From: Atlantibacter sp. RC6
GTDB lineage: Bacteria; Pseudomonadota; Gammaproteobacteria; Enterobacterales; Enterobacteriaceae
Length of the DNA: 32,051 bases
NCBI RefSeq assembly: GCF_014193285.1
Contig: NZ_JACHZE010000017.1
Location: 1-32,051, forward strand
Reading direction: 5' to 3'
The notes under the pieces are model-generated. The model did no database searches. It had not been told where the DNA came from and saw only the letters and a list, made by a program, of their open reading frames with translations. The position numbers and the translations under genes were made by a program. Below are positions 1 to 8,506 of this stretch, in pieces; positions within the stretch are counted from its first letter, which is position 1; every line of letters starts with the position of its first letter.

Positions 1-60
1 GATTGTCTGATAAATTGTTAAAGAGCAGTTGCGACGCGGCTTTCAGCTCACTGTCGCGAG
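1..60 (-). promoter_or_regulatory. Start of rRNA operon leader with boxA antiterminator (rrnE position)
   Basis: On the minus strand this reads as the enterobacterial rrn leader. The boxA element TGCTCTTTAACAA lies at 15-27 and is followed by the usual ATTTATCAGACAATC. An inverted repeat GCGAC/GTCGC (31-35 with 53-57) just upstream of boxA is a possible boxB-like hairpin. BoxA loads the NusB/S10 antitermination complex on rRNA transcripts. The 16S gene itself lies outside the window. Divergence from purH matches rrnE of E. coli, so that identity is inferred from synteny. Confidence 0.9.
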
Positions 61-67
61 GTGGCGT

Positions 68-95
68 ATATTACGCTTTCCTCTTTCAGAGTCAA
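68..95 (-). promoter_or_regulatory. rrn P2 promoter
   Basis: Minus-strand -35 TTGACT (90-95) and -10 TAATAT (68-73) are separated by 16 bp, just upstream of the boxA leader. This is the standard arrangement of the second, constitutive rRNA promoter. Confidence 0.85.
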
Positions 96-176
96 CCCTG
101 AATTTCAGGATTTTTCTCTTCAACCTCCGCCGTTACATTGTGATGTTGTTCACATGTTCCGTGTCGATGGAGGCGC

Positions 177-204
177 ATTATAGGGAGTTCTTTTGTCGCC
201 GCAA
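177..204 (-). promoter_or_regulatory. rrn P1 promoter
   Basis: Minus-strand -10 TATAAT (177-182) and -35 TTGCGG (199-204) are separated by 16 bp. A GC-rich discriminator (GCGCC) follows the -10. This is the layout of the growth-rate and ppGpp-controlled rRNA P1 promoters. P1 lies about 110 bp upstream of P2, as in E. coli. Confidence 0.85.
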
Positions 205-280
205 CAGGAAAATGACAGAAAAATGACTGACTGCTGCATTCCACAGCAAAACCCCGCCTTATACCCATTTACACACAGAG

Positions 281-289
281 TTATCCACA
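281..289 (+). promoter_or_regulatory. Perfect DnaA box between rrn and purH
   Basis: The nine bases TTATCCACA match the strict DnaA-box consensus. It sits upstream of rrn P1 and about 50 bp upstream of the purH -10. One nine-base match can be chance, so a role is not established. Confidence 0.5.
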
Positions 290-321
290 TCCCATCGAAA
301 TTCTAAAAATTCGCGAGCGTT

Positions 322-343
322 GCGCAAACGTTTTCGTTACAAT
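322..343 (+). promoter_or_regulatory. purH promoter with PurR operator
   Basis: GCGCAAACGTTTTCGT at 322-337 matches the PurR operator consensus ACGCAAACGTTTTCNT at nearly all positions and abuts a -10 hexamer TACAAT (338-343). PurR with hypoxanthine or guanine would block the promoter. No good -35 hexamer is obvious at 15-19 bp spacing. Confidence 0.88.
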
Positions 344-363
344 GCCCGCGCTAAAACAAGGAT

Positions 364-413
364 GCCCCGCGAGGGGCGTTAGCTGAGTTTTTAATGAAAA
401 ATTCAGCTAACGC
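364..413 (+). promoter_or_regulatory. Tandem hairpins in purH 5' leader
   Basis: Two stems can form in the purH leader RNA. The first is GCCCC-GCGA-GGGGC (364-377), with a GNRA-type tetraloop. The second has 17-bp arms (376-392 with 397-413), one G-U pair and loop AAUG. The two stems share bases 376-377. No U run follows the second stem, so it is not a standard terminator. It ends 32 nt before the purH start codon. Function unknown. Confidence 0.7.
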
Positions 414-445
414 TCTCTGTAATCGTCAAATCCAGGGGATTTACC

Positions 446-2035
446 ATGCAACAACGTCGTCCAGTGCGCCGCGCTCTGCTCAGTGTTTCTGATAAAGCCG
501 GTATTGTCGAATTCGCTCAGGCGCTTTCCCAACGTGGTGTGGAGCTGCTGTCTACCGGCGGCACAGCCCGTCTGTTAGCAGATAAAGGCCTGCCGGTAAC
601 CGAAGTGTCTGACTACACCGGTTTTCCGGAGATGATGGATGGACGCGTCAAAACGCTGCACCCTAAAGTTCACGGCGGCATTCTGGGCCGTCGCGGCCAG
701 GACGACGCAATTATGGCTGAACATGCTATTGCGCCAATCGACATGGTAGTCGTTAACCTGTATCCGTTCGCGCAGACCGTAGCGCGTGAAGGCTGCTCAC
801 TGGAAGATGCGGTCGAGAATATCGATATCGGCGGCCCGACCATGGTGCGCTCCGCCGCCAAGAACCATAAAGATGTCGCCATCGTAGTCAAGAGCAGCGA
901 CTACACCGCCATTATTAATGAAATGGATGCCAACGACGGTTCCCTGACGCTGGAGACCCGTTTCGATCTCGCGATCAAAGCGTTCGAGCACACCGCGGCC
1001 TACGACAGCATGATCGCCAACTATTTTGGCAGCCTGGTTCCCGCCTATCACGGTGAGAGCAAAGCACCCGCGGGTCGCTTCCCCCGTACGCTGAACCTGA
1101 ACTTCATTAAAAAGCAGGATATGCGTTATGGCGAGAACAGCCATCAGAACGCTGCCTTCTATATAGAAGAAGAAATTAAAGAAGCCTCTGTGGCGACAGC
1201 CACTCAGGTGCAGGGCAAAGCGCTCTCTTATAACAACATCGCCGATACCGACGCGGCGCTGGAGTGCGTGAAAGAGTTCAGCGAACCGGCATGTGTGATC
1301 GTGAAGCACGCTAACCCGTGCGGCGTGGCGGTCAATGATTCCATTCTTGAAGCCTACGATCGCGCTTATAAAACCGACCCCACTTCCGCGTTCGGCGGCA
1401 TCATCGCGTTTAACCGCGAACTGGATGCGGAGACCGCGCAGGCCATTATCTCCCGCCAGTTCGTTGAAGTCATTATCGCGCCGTCAGCTTCGCAAGAAGC
1501 GCTGAAGATCACCGCGACCAAACAGAACGTTCGCGTTCTGGTATGCGGCCAGTGGCAGCAGCGCGCACCGGGCCTGGATTTCAAACGTGTCAACGGCGGT
1601 TTACTGGTGCAGGATCGCGATTTAGGTATGGTGAGCGAAAGCGACCTGCGCGTGGTGACCAAACGTCAGCCGACCGAGCAGGAACTGCGTGATGCGCTGT
1701 TCTGCTGGAAAGTGGCGAAGTTCGTGAAATCCAACGCCATCGTGTATGCCAAAGAAAATATGACCATCGGCATTGGCGCAGGCCAGATGAGCCGCGTGTA
1801 CTCCGCGAAGATCGCCGGGATTAAAGCAGGCGATGAAGGACTGGAAGTGAAAGGTTCCGCAATGGCGTCCGACGCGTTCTTCCCGTTCCGTGACGGCATC
1901 GACGCCGCTGCGGCTGTGGGTATCCGCTGTGTGATCCAGCCTGGCGGCTCTATCCGCGATGATGAAGTCATTGCCGCCGCCGATGAGCATGGCATTGCGA
2001 TGATCTTCACCGATATGCGTCACTTCCGCCACTAA
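446..2035 (+). CDS. purH: Bifunctional AICAR formyltransferase / IMP cyclohydrolase
   Basis: PurH carries out the last two steps of de novo IMP synthesis: formylation of AICAR using 10-formyl-THF, then ring closure to IMP. It is cytosolic. At 529 residues it equals the E. coli length. The N-terminal MGS-like cyclohydrolase domain shows STGGT (36-40) and GRVKTLHP (67-74). The C-terminal AICAR transformylase domain carries the catalytic Lys-His pair in KHANPCG (K287, H288). The ATG at 446 follows a purine-rich AGGGGA. It is the first gene of purHD, with purD starting 10 bp after its stop. The PurR operator upstream predicts repression when purines are plentiful. Nothing is truncated or unusual. 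Confidence 0.98.
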   Translation: MQQRRPVRRALLSVSDKAGIVEFAQALSQRGVELLSTGGTARLLADKGLPVTEVSDYTGFPEMMDGRVKTLHPKVHGGILGRRGQDDAIMAEHAIAPIDMVVVNLYPFAQTVAREGCSLEDAVENIDIGGPTMVRSAAKNHKDVAIVVKSSDYTAIINEMDANDGSLTLETRFDLAIKAFEHTAAYDSMIANYFGSLVPAYHGESKAPAGRFPRTLNLNFIKKQDMRYGENSHQNAAFYIEEEIKEASVATATQVQGKALSYNNIADTDAALECVKEFSEPACVIVKHANPCGVAVNDSILEAYDRAYKTDPTSAFGGIIAFNRELDAETAQAIISRQFVEVIIAPSASQEALKITATKQNVRVLVCGQWQQRAPGLDFKRVNGGLLVQDRDLGMVSESDLRVVTKRQPTEQELRDALFCWKVAKFVKSNAIVYAKENMTIGIGAGQMSRVYSAKIAGIKAGDEGLEVKGSAMASDAFFPFRDGIDAAAAVGIRCVIQPGGSIRDDEVIAAADEHGIAMIFTDMRHFRH

Positions 2036-2045
2036 GGATCTGAGA

Positions 2046-3338
2046 ATGAAAGTATTAGTCATTGGCAACGGCGGGCGCGAACACGCGCTGGCCTGGAAAG
2101 CGGCCCAGTCGCCACGCGTATCTACCGTGTTTGTCGCACCGGGCAACGCCGGGACCGCGCTGGAGCCGGCATTACAGAACGTGGCGATTAACGCGACGGA
2201 TATCGCTGGCCTGCTGAGCTTCGCGCAGAATGAAAAAATCGATCTGACCATTGTCGGCCCGGAAGCGCCGCTGGTGGTAGGCGTGGTGGATGCGTTTCGC
2301 GCCGCCGGGCTGAAAATCTTCGGCCCAACCCAGGGCGCCGCGCAACTGGAAGGTTCTAAAGCTTTCACCAAGGATTTCCTGGCGCGTCATAACATCCCGA
2401 CGGCGGAATACCAGAACTTTACCGAAGTAGAACCTGCACTGGCGTACATTCGTGAGAAAGGCGCACCGATCGTGATTAAAGCCGACGGTCTGGCGGCAGG
2501 CAAAGGCGTTATTGTCGCCATGACGCTGGAAGAAGCCGAATCTGCCGCCAAGGATATGCTGGCCGGTAACGCCTTTGGCGACGCGGGGCACCGTATCGTT
2601 GTGGAAGAGTTCCTGGACGGCGAAGAAGCCAGCTTCATTGTGATGGTCGACGGCGAGCATGTTGAGCCGATGGCCACCAGTCAGGATCACAAGCGCGTCG
2701 GCGACGGTGATACCGGGCCAAACACCGGCGGTATGGGCGCCTACTCCCCTGCCCCGGTGGTGACGGCCGATGTCCACCAGCGCACCATGGAGCGCGTGAT
2801 ATGGCCGACCGTGCGCGGTATGGCGGCGGAAGGCAATACCTATACCGGTTTCCTGTATGCCGGGCTGATGATCGATAAGCAAGGCAACCCGAAGGTTATC
2901 GAATTCAACTGCCGCTTCGGCGATCCGGAAACACAGCCGATTATGCTGCGTCTGCAGTCTGATTTGGTGGAGCTGTGCCTGGCGGCCTGCGACGGCAAAC
3001 TGGACGAGGTGCAATCCCAGTGGGACGCGCGTCCCTCGCTGGGCGTGGTGATGGCGGCGGGCGGTTATCCTGCCGACTACCGTACCGGCGATGAAATTCA
3101 CGGTCTGCCATTAGAAGACGTTGCCGACGGGAAAGTGTTCCATGCGGGCACCAAACTGGCGGACGACGATCGCGTGCTCACCAACGGCGGGCGCGTGCTG
3201 TGTGTTACCGCGTTGGGAGACAGCGTGGCGCAGGCCCAGCAGCGCGCTTACGCGTTAATGAAGGATATTCACTGGGACGGCAGCTTTAGCCGCAGTGATA
3301 TCGGCTATCGCGCCATCGCGCGGGAAAACGCAAAATAA
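2046..3338 (+). CDS. purD: Phosphoribosylamine-glycine ligase (GAR synthetase)
   Basis: PurD joins glycine to 5-phosphoribosylamine using ATP, the second step of de novo purine synthesis. Its 430 residues are within one residue of E. coli PurD. It opens with the N-terminal nucleotide-fold motif GNGGREHALAWK (8-19), followed by GPEAPLVVG near residue 76. The ATP-grasp domain follows, with GLAAGKGVIVA and the metal-binding EFNCRFGDPE segment. An AAGGA ribosome site lies just upstream of the ATG. It is co-transcribed with purH and followed at once by a strong terminator. In E. coli the next genes are zraSR/zraP. Here yjaH lies 34 bp away on the other strand. Confidence 0.98.
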   Translation: MKVLVIGNGGREHALAWKAAQSPRVSTVFVAPGNAGTALEPALQNVAINATDIAGLLSFAQNEKIDLTIVGPEAPLVVGVVDAFRAAGLKIFGPTQGAAQLEGSKAFTKDFLARHNIPTAEYQNFTEVEPALAYIREKGAPIVIKADGLAAGKGVIVAMTLEEAESAAKDMLAGNAFGDAGHRIVVEEFLDGEEASFIVMVDGEHVEPMATSQDHKRVGDGDTGPNTGGMGAYSPAPVVTADVHQRTMERVIWPTVRGMAAEGNTYTGFLYAGLMIDKQGNPKVIEFNCRFGDPETQPIMLRLQSDLVELCLAACDGKLDEVQSQWDARPSLGVVMAAGGYPADYRTGDEIHGLPLEDVADGKVFHAGTKLADDDRVLTNGGRVLCVTALGDSVAQAQQRAYALMKDIHWDGSFSRSDIGYRAIARENAK

Positions 3339-3343
3339 ACATC

Positions 3344-3365
3344 AGCCGCCTACGGGCGGCTTTTT
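3344..3365 (+). terminator. purHD terminator
   Basis: Stem AGCCGCC-TACG-GGCGGCT (3344-3361) runs into TTTTT, six bases after the purD stop. Read from the minus strand the tail is poor (GATGTTTA), so it may only weakly stop yjaH transcripts. Confidence 0.9.
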
Positions 3366-3372
3366 ACTGCCT

Positions 3373-4074
3373 TCAGAACGTCGCCGCTTTCGGCTGCCAG
3401 TGACAGTAATCCTGGTTGGCCACCAGGAGCAGTTGGGTGCCTTCCGGCGCTTCCAGCCACGCTACACTCACTTCAAGGGAAGAATGCGCCTGACGGCGTT
3501 CGATATGGCTTATCGCAACATCATCCAGCGCGGGCTTGAGGGTTTCCCCTTCGCAGGTAGTGACCGTGCGGTTGGCATGCCAGCGCCCTTGTCTTAGCAC
3601 CACGTTGCCGGCGCGTAACGCGTCGCTGGTCGTGCGCATTTGTTGGGCCTGATAGCGATACAACGCGATGGTATCGTCGGAGAGTTGCTGCTTCTGACCG
3701 TCCACTTCGCGCTGCATAAAGCTCAGCTCGCCGTGATCATCAAAACGCACCTTCACATGCTCCGGCGGTTTGGAATAGATATTGGTTTCAATGAACGCGA
3801 GCGACTCGCCCTGCCAGCGGTATTCGCGGGTCGTGGTCGTACCGGCCCGCCAGGGGCTAAACACCACCAGCATACGCACCGCGTCGTTGCTGTCGTCTTT
3901 ACGCCAGATCCTTACTGCGCCCTGATCGGCGGCATAACCGCTGGCGGTAAAAGGAGGAAGGTCGGAATGGCGGCTGCAGGCGGTGAGCAACAGCGCACCG
4001 GCTGCCAGAGCCAGTGAACGCCAGGTAAACAAAAGGGGCGATATCGCCCCTTCGTTAAAACCTTTTGCCGTCAC
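3373..4074 (-). CDS. yjaH: YjaH-like lipoprotein (DUF1481 family)
   Basis: This is a predicted outer- or inner-membrane lipoprotein of unknown function. Synteny (directly downstream of hupA) and length, about 230 residues, match yjaH. A short hydrophobic signal, LALAAGALLL, leads to the lipobox LLTAC, so lipidation at that Cys is expected and the rest would be periplasmic. The start is uncertain. The longest frame opens at a GTG (4074) but then translates straight through the hupA terminator palindrome. A TTG at 4030-4032, just after the terminator, gives a more typical signal peptide (MFTWRSLALAAGALLL) but has no clear Shine-Dalgarno sequence at normal spacing. Expression probably depends on readthrough of the hupA terminator or on an unseen promoter. 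Confidence 0.85.
   Translation of the reverse strand: MTAKGFNEGAISPLLFTWRSLALAAGALLLTACSRHSDLPPFTASGYAADQGAVRIWRKDDSNDAVRMLVVFSPWRAGTTTTREYRWQGESLAFIETNIYSKPPEHVKVRFDDHGELSFMQREVDGQKQQLSDDTIALYRYQAQQMRTTSDALRAGNVVLRQGRWHANRTVTTCEGETLKPALDDVAISHIERRQAHSSLEVSVAWLEAPEGTQLLLVANQDYCHWQPKAATF
4027..4052 (-). terminator. hupA terminator
   Basis: A perfect 20-bp palindrome at 4033-4052 (8-bp GC-rich stem, ATAT loop) is followed on the minus strand by TTTTGTTT, 29 bp past the hupA stop. It lies inside the longest possible yjaH reading frame. Confidence 0.9.
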
Positions 4075-4080
4075 AGCGAA

Positions 4081-4353
4081 TTACTTAACAGCGTCTTTCA
4101 GAGCTTTACCAGAAACAAATGCCGGCACGTTTGCTGCGGCGATTTTGATTTCTTTACCGGTCTGCGGGTTGCGGCCAGTACGCTCAGCGCGGTGGTTCAC
4201 TTTGAAGGTACCAAAACCAACCAGTTGTACAGCGTCGCCTTCTTTCAGAGACTCAGTAATTGCAGCCAGAGTGGATTCCAGTGCTGCTTTAGCCTGGGTT
4301 TTAGACAGGTCAGCCTTGTCCGCAATTACATCAATCAATTGAGTCTTATTCAT
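4081..4353 (-). CDS. hupA: DNA-binding protein HU, alpha subunit
   Basis: HU is an abundant nucleoid protein that bends and wraps DNA without strong sequence preference, as an alpha2 or alpha-beta dimer. The 90-residue sequence looks essentially the same as E. coli HU-alpha: N-terminal helices [14 protein letters not shown], then the flexible DNA-gripping arm with [10 protein letters not shown] and the intercalating proline of AANVPAF. The ATG follows AAGGATAACTT. A strong terminator follows. The 186 bp between this gene and yjaG (4354-4539) should hold the hupA promoter, but I could not settle its hexamers by eye. Confidence 0.98.
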   Translation of the reverse strand: MNKTQLIDVIADKADLSKTQAKAALESTLAAITESLKEGDAVQLVGFGTFKVNHRAERTGRNPQTGKEIKIAAANVPAFVSGKALKDAVK

Positions 4354-4539
4354 AAGTTATCCTTACAATGTGTTTATCGCTTGCTAAGCATCGAGTGCGA
4401 CGAAAATGCCAGAAAAGCACTCTCCTGCATACACGCACCGATAGCCACTTTTTTTCGCCTCCCAAATGTAGACCAGACGGGGGGCCAATTGGAAGCCTTC
4501 AGGTGAGACAAAACAGGTGATAAGTCACGTTTTATTGTC

Positions 4540-5130
4540 TCATTGCTGCAAATTTATACCGATATTACTGGTTCCGTCTTCACGCAGGTCGGCCCGCAGG
4601 CCTTTGATAAGCTCTATATCGCGCTCTTCGCAGTCAGCCAGCAGGCGGAAAATCTCCCACTGAATGTCCCATTCCTGCTCAACAGCCGGGTTAACTCTCA
4701 GCTCTTCATCGGTCATTTCGCGACCGGCCTGCGACATCTCCAGCATGGCGACAGTGGTGATAGACGCTTTGCTGACTTCAACGGCATGCTCCAGCGTTTC
4801 GCCGCTTAACCGGGAATGCACCAGCTCGCTCAGTGCGACGCAGGCATCGATCGCCGGATAAACGCCATAAATATCGTAGTCATCCGCAGCGGGAATTGCC
4901 TCTTCGAGTTTATCGAGTTGAGAGTCAAAGTTCACCTTCGCATCCTTGACCGTCAGCGTTTCCCAGATTAAATCCAGAATACGGCGGTATAAATGCGCAT
5001 CACCATAGCCGGTTTGCTGGCAGAAAATGGCGTAATTGGGATACATCCGCTCACACAGCGACGCCATAAATGTCACGTGCTGCCAGCTTTCCAGCTTCTC
5101 AAGGCGCAGGTGAATCGGGTTTTGTAACAT
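4540..5130 (-). CDS. yjaG: YjaG family protein (DUF416)
   Basis: This is a conserved cytosolic protein of unknown biochemical role. Its 196 residues match the usual YjaG length. The family-like start MLQNPIHLRLEKL and the run of helical, acidic segments (DLIWETL, AADDYDIYGVYPAIDAC, TDEELRVNPAVEQEW) are visible. No signal peptide, membrane segment or catalytic motif is apparent. It lies between nfi (44 bp upstream) and hupA, as in E. coli, and probably ends the hemE-nfi-yjaG transcript. The name rests on sequence resemblance and synteny. Confidence 0.92.
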   Translation of the reverse strand: MLQNPIHLRLEKLESWQHVTFMASLCERMYPNYAIFCQQTGYGDAHLYRRILDLIWETLTVKDAKVNFDSQLDKLEEAIPAADDYDIYGVYPAIDACVALSELVHSRLSGETLEHAVEVSKASITTVAMLEMSQAGREMTDEELRVNPAVEQEWDIQWEIFRLLADCEERDIELIKGLRADLREDGTSNIGINLQQ

Positions 5131-5174
5131 AGTGGACTCTCATAAACCGAATATTGTGCGGGAGTGTACCTGAA

Positions 5175-5846
5175 TCACCCCTGAATTTCCTGCCAACGAA
5201 CAAACGCCCGCCGCCCGGATGCCACCGCATCGGCCCAGCGCGTCGGCTCAGGAAGCCGGTAACCCGCCATGCAGCGCTGAACCCACAACAGCGCGCTGTC
5301 CTGGCTGACACGATGACCTGTGGCGATGAACAACGGATTACAGCGTCGTTTACTGCGCCATACCCACGCCAATTGTTCGCCTTTATCCATCAGCGGTTGC
5401 AGCGCGCCCTGCTCTTCATCCAGCGGCTCAAACTTGCCGCACAGGCGTTTTTTCGCCACGCCGATAGTCGGCACATCCACCAGCAGGCCGAAATGGCTGG
5501 CAACGCCCAGGCGGCGCGGATGCGAAATACCATGGCCATCGACAAACAGCAGGTCGGGTTTTTGTGACAGCATTTCCCACGCTTTTAGCAGCGCGGGATA
5601 CTCGCGAAAGGATAAGAAGCCGGGAATATAAGGCATGGTGGTGGCGATACGCGCCACCTGATATTCCACGAGCTCCAGAGAGGGGTACTTGAGCAGCACC
5701 ATCGCCGCCCGGGTTACTTCGCCGCCTTGTTCAAATCCAACATCCGCGCCTGCGATCAAGCGCGGTGGATCCTGTAACAGCCGATCCTCGCGGATCACCT
5801 GCGACGCCAGTTCCCGTTGTTGATCGCGTAGCGTAGCGAGATCCAT
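5175..5846 (-). CDS. nfi: Endonuclease V (deoxyinosine 3'-endonuclease)
   Basis: Nfi nicks DNA at the second phosphodiester bond 3' of deoxyinosine, starting repair of deaminated adenine. The 223-residue protein has the family metal ligands in order: D35 in GADVGFE, E82 in [11 protein letters not shown] and D103 in LFVDGHG. The lesion-probing PYIP segment is intact, as is the downstream GVAKK motif. It begins 14 bp after the hemE stop, so the two genes are very likely co-transcribed. The ATG (5846) is preceded by a GGAGGGGG run, an unusually strong ribosome site. Nothing is missing. Confidence 0.96.
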   Translation of the reverse strand: MDLATLRDQQRELASQVIREDRLLQDPPRLIAGADVGFEQGGEVTRAAMVLLKYPSLELVEYQVARIATTMPYIPGFLSFREYPALLKAWEMLSQKPDLLFVDGHGISHPRRLGVASHFGLLVDVPTIGVAKKRLCGKFEPLDEEQGALQPLMDKGEQLAWVWRSKRRCNPLFIATGHRVSQDSALLWVQRCMAGYRLPEPTRWADAVASGRRAFVRWQEIQG

Positions 5847-5860
5847 TCCCCCTCCTCGGT

Positions 5861-6925
5861 TTACTTGTGATAAGGCGCTGATAAGCGATGCACCGCCTCG
5901 ACAAACGCACCCGCGTGCTCTGGCGGCACATCCTGATGAATACCGTGCCCAAGATTAAAGACGTGGCCTTCACCCTGGCCGAAACCAGCAAGTATAGACG
6001 CTACTTCCTGTTCGATGCGCTCAGGGGCCGCGTAGAGCATGGACGGGTCCATATTCCCCTGCAGCGCCACTTTATCGCCGACGCGACGGCGTGCATCGGC
6101 GATATCGGTAGTCCAGTCCAGGCCCAGCGCATCGCAGCCGGTTTCCGCCATCAGCTCCAGCCACTGGCCGCCGCCTTTGGTGAACAGCGTTACCGGCACG
6201 CGTTTGCCGTCCTGCTCGCGCAGTAGGCCGTCGACGATTTTGTGCATGTAATAAAGTGAGAACTGCTGATAGTCGCGCCCGGTCAACACGCCGCCCCAGG
6301 TATCGAAAATCATTACCGCCTGCGCACCGGCGCGGATTTGCGCGTTGAGGTACAGGGTGACGCTTTGCGCCAGTTTATCCAGCAGGTTGTGCAGGGTTTG
6401 CGGATCGGCGTACATCATCTTTTTGATCACGGTAAAGGCTTTGCTGCTGCCGCCTTCCACCATATAGGTCGCCAGCGTCCACGGGCTACCCGAGAAACCG
6501 ATTAACGGCACTTCACCTTTGAGTTCGCGACGAATAGTCCGCACCGCGTTCATCACATAACCCAGCTCCTGCTCCGGATCGGGAACCGGCAGCTTATCCA
6601 CATCGGCTTTACAGGTGATGGGCGATGTAAAACGCGGGCCTTCGCCGGTCTCAAAATAGAGCCCGAGGCCCATGGCGTCAGGAATGGTCAGGATGTCCGA
6701 AAAGAGAATGGCCGCATCCAGCGGGAAACGACGCAGCGGCTGGAGCGTCACTTCACATGCCAGCTCCGGGTTTTTACACAGCGACATAAAGTCCCCGGCC
6801 TCGGCGCGGGTGGCCTTATATTCCGGTAAATAACGGCCTGCTTGTCTCATCATCCATACCGGCGTGACGTCTACGGGCTGGCGCAGCAGCGCACGGAGGT
6901 AACGATCGTTCTTCAGTTCGGTCAT
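5861..6925 (-). CDS. hemE: Uroporphyrinogen decarboxylase
   Basis: HemE removes four carboxyl groups from uroporphyrinogen III to give coproporphyrinogen III in heme synthesis. It is a cytosolic TIM-barrel enzyme. The 354 residues match the bacterial length. The signature [12 protein letters not shown] (25-36) carries the substrate-contacting arginines R27 and R31, and D77 in ILFSDILT is the conserved catalytic aspartate. [17 protein letters not shown] and [14 protein letters not shown] are also present. The ATG is preceded by AAGGAAATGCAAAA. It lies 35 bp downstream of nudC and is followed closely by nfi, the order seen in E. coli. Confidence 0.98.
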   Translation of the reverse strand: MTELKNDRYLRALLRQPVDVTPVWMMRQAGRYLPEYKATRAEAGDFMSLCKNPELACEVTLQPLRRFPLDAAILFSDILTIPDAMGLGLYFETGEGPRFTSPITCKADVDKLPVPDPEQELGYVMNAVRTIRRELKGEVPLIGFSGSPWTLATYMVEGGSSKAFTVIKKMMYADPQTLHNLLDKLAQSVTLYLNAQIRAGAQAVMIFDTWGGVLTGRDYQQFSLYYMHKIVDGLLREQDGKRVPVTLFTKGGGQWLELMAETGCDALGLDWTTDIADARRRVGDKVALQGNMDPSMLYAAPERIEQEVASILAGFGQGEGHVFNLGHGIHQDVPPEHAGAFVEAVHRLSAPYHK

Positions 6926-6960
6926 TTTTGCATTTCCTTAAGCGACAAGGGGCCAGTGTA

Positions 6961-7737
6961 TCACGAGCCGTACTCGGCCCGGCACAGCGCCACCGTGTCT
7001 TCAATTAAGCGGCGGGCAACGGTGCCCGGCGGCGGCAACAGGGGCAAATCATCAAAGCGATACCAGCCTGCATCCAGCAATTCTTTGGGGTCGATCTTCA
7101 GCTCGCCGCTGTGGTATTCCGCCATAAACGCGGTCATCAGCGACTGCGGAAAAGGCCAGGGTTGGGACGTCACGTAACGCAGGTTCTTCACGGTGATCCC
7201 GCTCTCTTCCATCACCTCACGCGCCACCGCCTGCTCCAGGGTTTCGCCCACTTCGACAAAACCGGCTAACACGGTGTACAAACCGTTGCGGTGGCGGGTG
7301 TGTTGAGCCAGCAGGATTTTATCCTGGTGGCGGATTGCCACAATGATGCAAGGGGAAATTTGCGGGTAATATCGCTGACGGCAGTGATGACACAACATTG
7401 CCCATTCGGTTTTGCTGGGATGCATCTCGTGTCCGCAGTAGCCGCAGAACTTATGGGCGCGGTAAAACTCCGCTAACTGCACGCCTCTGCCCGCCAGTTG
7501 AAACAGCCCGACGTCCTGATCGATGACCTGGCGAACCGAGCCCATATCCTGGCGTTTCGCCTGGCGGACCAGCCATACTGGCTCGCCTTCCCAGACCCCA
7601 ATTTGCGCAGCCATCTGCCCGGTCAGGCCGAAATTTTCAGCATTACCGTGAGGCAACTCTCCCTTTGGTAACCATAATTTTTGTTCATGGCTGACTATCC
7701 ACCAGCCATAGTCTATTTTTTCTAATAGCCGTTCCAT
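6961..7737 (-). CDS. nudC: NADH pyrophosphatase / NAD-cap RNA decapping hydrolase
   Basis: NudC is a Nudix hydrolase that cleaves NADH and removes NAD caps from RNA 5' ends. Numbering from the ATG at 7737 (258 aa), a zinc ribbon uses C98, C101, C116 and C119. The Nudix box begins at G159 and carries the metal-binding glutamates of REVMEE (E174, E177, E178). It is followed by SQPWPFPQS, the motif that marks the NADH-specific branch. I chose the ATG at 7737 because [13 protein letters not shown] aligns with the E. coli N terminus. An in-frame GTG four codons upstream sits too close to the GAGG sequence. It heads the nudC-hemE-nfi-yjaG stretch and is divergent from rsd. Confidence 0.96.
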   Translation of the reverse strand: MERLLEKIDYGWWIVSHEQKLWLPKGELPHGNAENFGLTGQMAAQIGVWEGEPVWLVRQAKRQDMGSVRQVIDQDVGLFQLAGRGVQLAEFYRAHKFCGYCGHEMHPSKTEWAMLCHHCRQRYYPQISPCIIVAIRHQDKILLAQHTRHRNGLYTVLAGFVEVGETLEQAVAREVMEESGITVKNLRYVTSQPWPFPQSLMTAFMAEYHSGELKIDPKELLDAGWYRFDDLPLLPPPGTVARRLIEDTVALCRAEYGS

Positions 7738-7836
7738 AATTAGTTGCACTACCTCAGCTTCACTGGCATGTTGTTAACATTATTTTTACATTTTGGGTTG
7801 TTGGACAATTAAATTTTATAGCTTACGGAGTCAATC

Positions 7837-8340
7837 ATGCTAAATCAGCTGAAGAGCCTGACAGAGCGCGTCGGTGGTAGTAACGAACTGGTCGATTACT
7901 GGCTGAATGCCCGCAACCACCTGTTGGTCTCCTATTACAATTTAGTGGGCATTAAACCGGGTAAAGAAGCGGTTACCGCGTTAGATGAAAAAGCGCTGGA
8001 CGATTTTTGCCACGCCCTGGTGGATTACCTGTCCGCCGGCCACTTCAATATTTATGAGCGCATCATCAACGAGATGGAGGGCACCAGCCCGCTGCTGGCC
8101 GCCACTCAAATCTACCCCCTTCTGGAAGCGAATACCCAGGAAATTATGGATTATTACGATACCCACCTGGAAAGCGCCATCGACCACGATAATTGCCTGG
8201 AATTCCAGACCGCGCTGTCGGACATCGGCGAAGCGATGGCGTCGCGTTTCGCGCTGGAAGACAAACTCATCGTTCTCGCTTTTGATAACGATCTCAAAGA
8301 GAGCGCCAACGATGACAGCGTAGTGGCACGTCCGGCTTGA
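7837..8340 (+). CDS. rsd: Regulator of sigma D (anti-sigma-70 factor)
   Basis: Rsd binds sigma-70 region 4 and lowers its activity as cells enter stationary phase. It also interacts with HPr and SpoT in E. coli. The all-helical sequence matches Rsd, with family blocks LVSYYNLVGIKPGKE, LDDFCHALVDYLSAGHFNIYER and the C-terminal DIGEAMASRFALEDKL. At 167 residues it is somewhat longer than the 158-residue E. coli protein, the extra residues being an acidic C-terminal tail (LKESANDDSVVARPA). The ATG follows a good GGAG. The 87-99 bp gap to divergent nudC must hold the promoter(s). I did not settle their hexamers. Confidence 0.95.
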   Translation: MLNQLKSLTERVGGSNELVDYWLNARNHLLVSYYNLVGIKPGKEAVTALDEKALDDFCHALVDYLSAGHFNIYERIINEMEGTSPLLAATQIYPLLEANTQEIMDYYDTHLESAIDHDNCLEFQTALSDIGEAMASRFALEDKLIVLAFDNDLKESANDDSVVARPA

Positions 8341-8373
8341 ACTCCGGATCGTTAACGCGTAGTTTATTTATGC

Positions 8374-8414
8374 CCTTGATTGCTGACGCTTACCGTCCGT
8401 AATCAAGGTTTTTT
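8374..8414 (+). terminator. rsd terminator, overlapping the thiC promoter
   Basis: Arms CCTTGATT (8374-8381) and AATCAAGG (8401-8408) close a stem with a smaller GACG/CGTC stem inside (8385-8388 with 8394-8397), followed by TTTTTT (8409-8414). It lies 33 bp after the rsd stop. Confidence 0.8.
8376..8405 (+). promoter_or_regulatory. Candidate thiC promoter inside the rsd terminator
   Basis: TTGATT (8376-8381) and TAATCA (8400-8405) are spaced by 18 bp and would start RNA near 8412, just before the first riboswitch helix at 8415. Both hexamers fall in the arms of the rsd terminator. The placement is inferred and the -10 is only a moderate match. Confidence 0.45.
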
Positions 8415-8506
8415 CTTGTCGGAGTGCCCAGTGCGCGAGCACGGGCTGAGACCGTTAATTCGGGATCCGCGGAACCTGATCAGGTTAATACCTGCGAAGG
8501 GAACAA

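Noticed and set aside
29-226. 65-codon frame over the rrn promoters
   Set aside because: It lies in the rRNA promoter/leader DNA and has no credible coding features.
797-3101. Minus-strand frames opposite purH and purD (170, 249 and 309 codons)
   Set aside because: Shadows of GC-rich coding sequence with no initiation signal or homology I can see.
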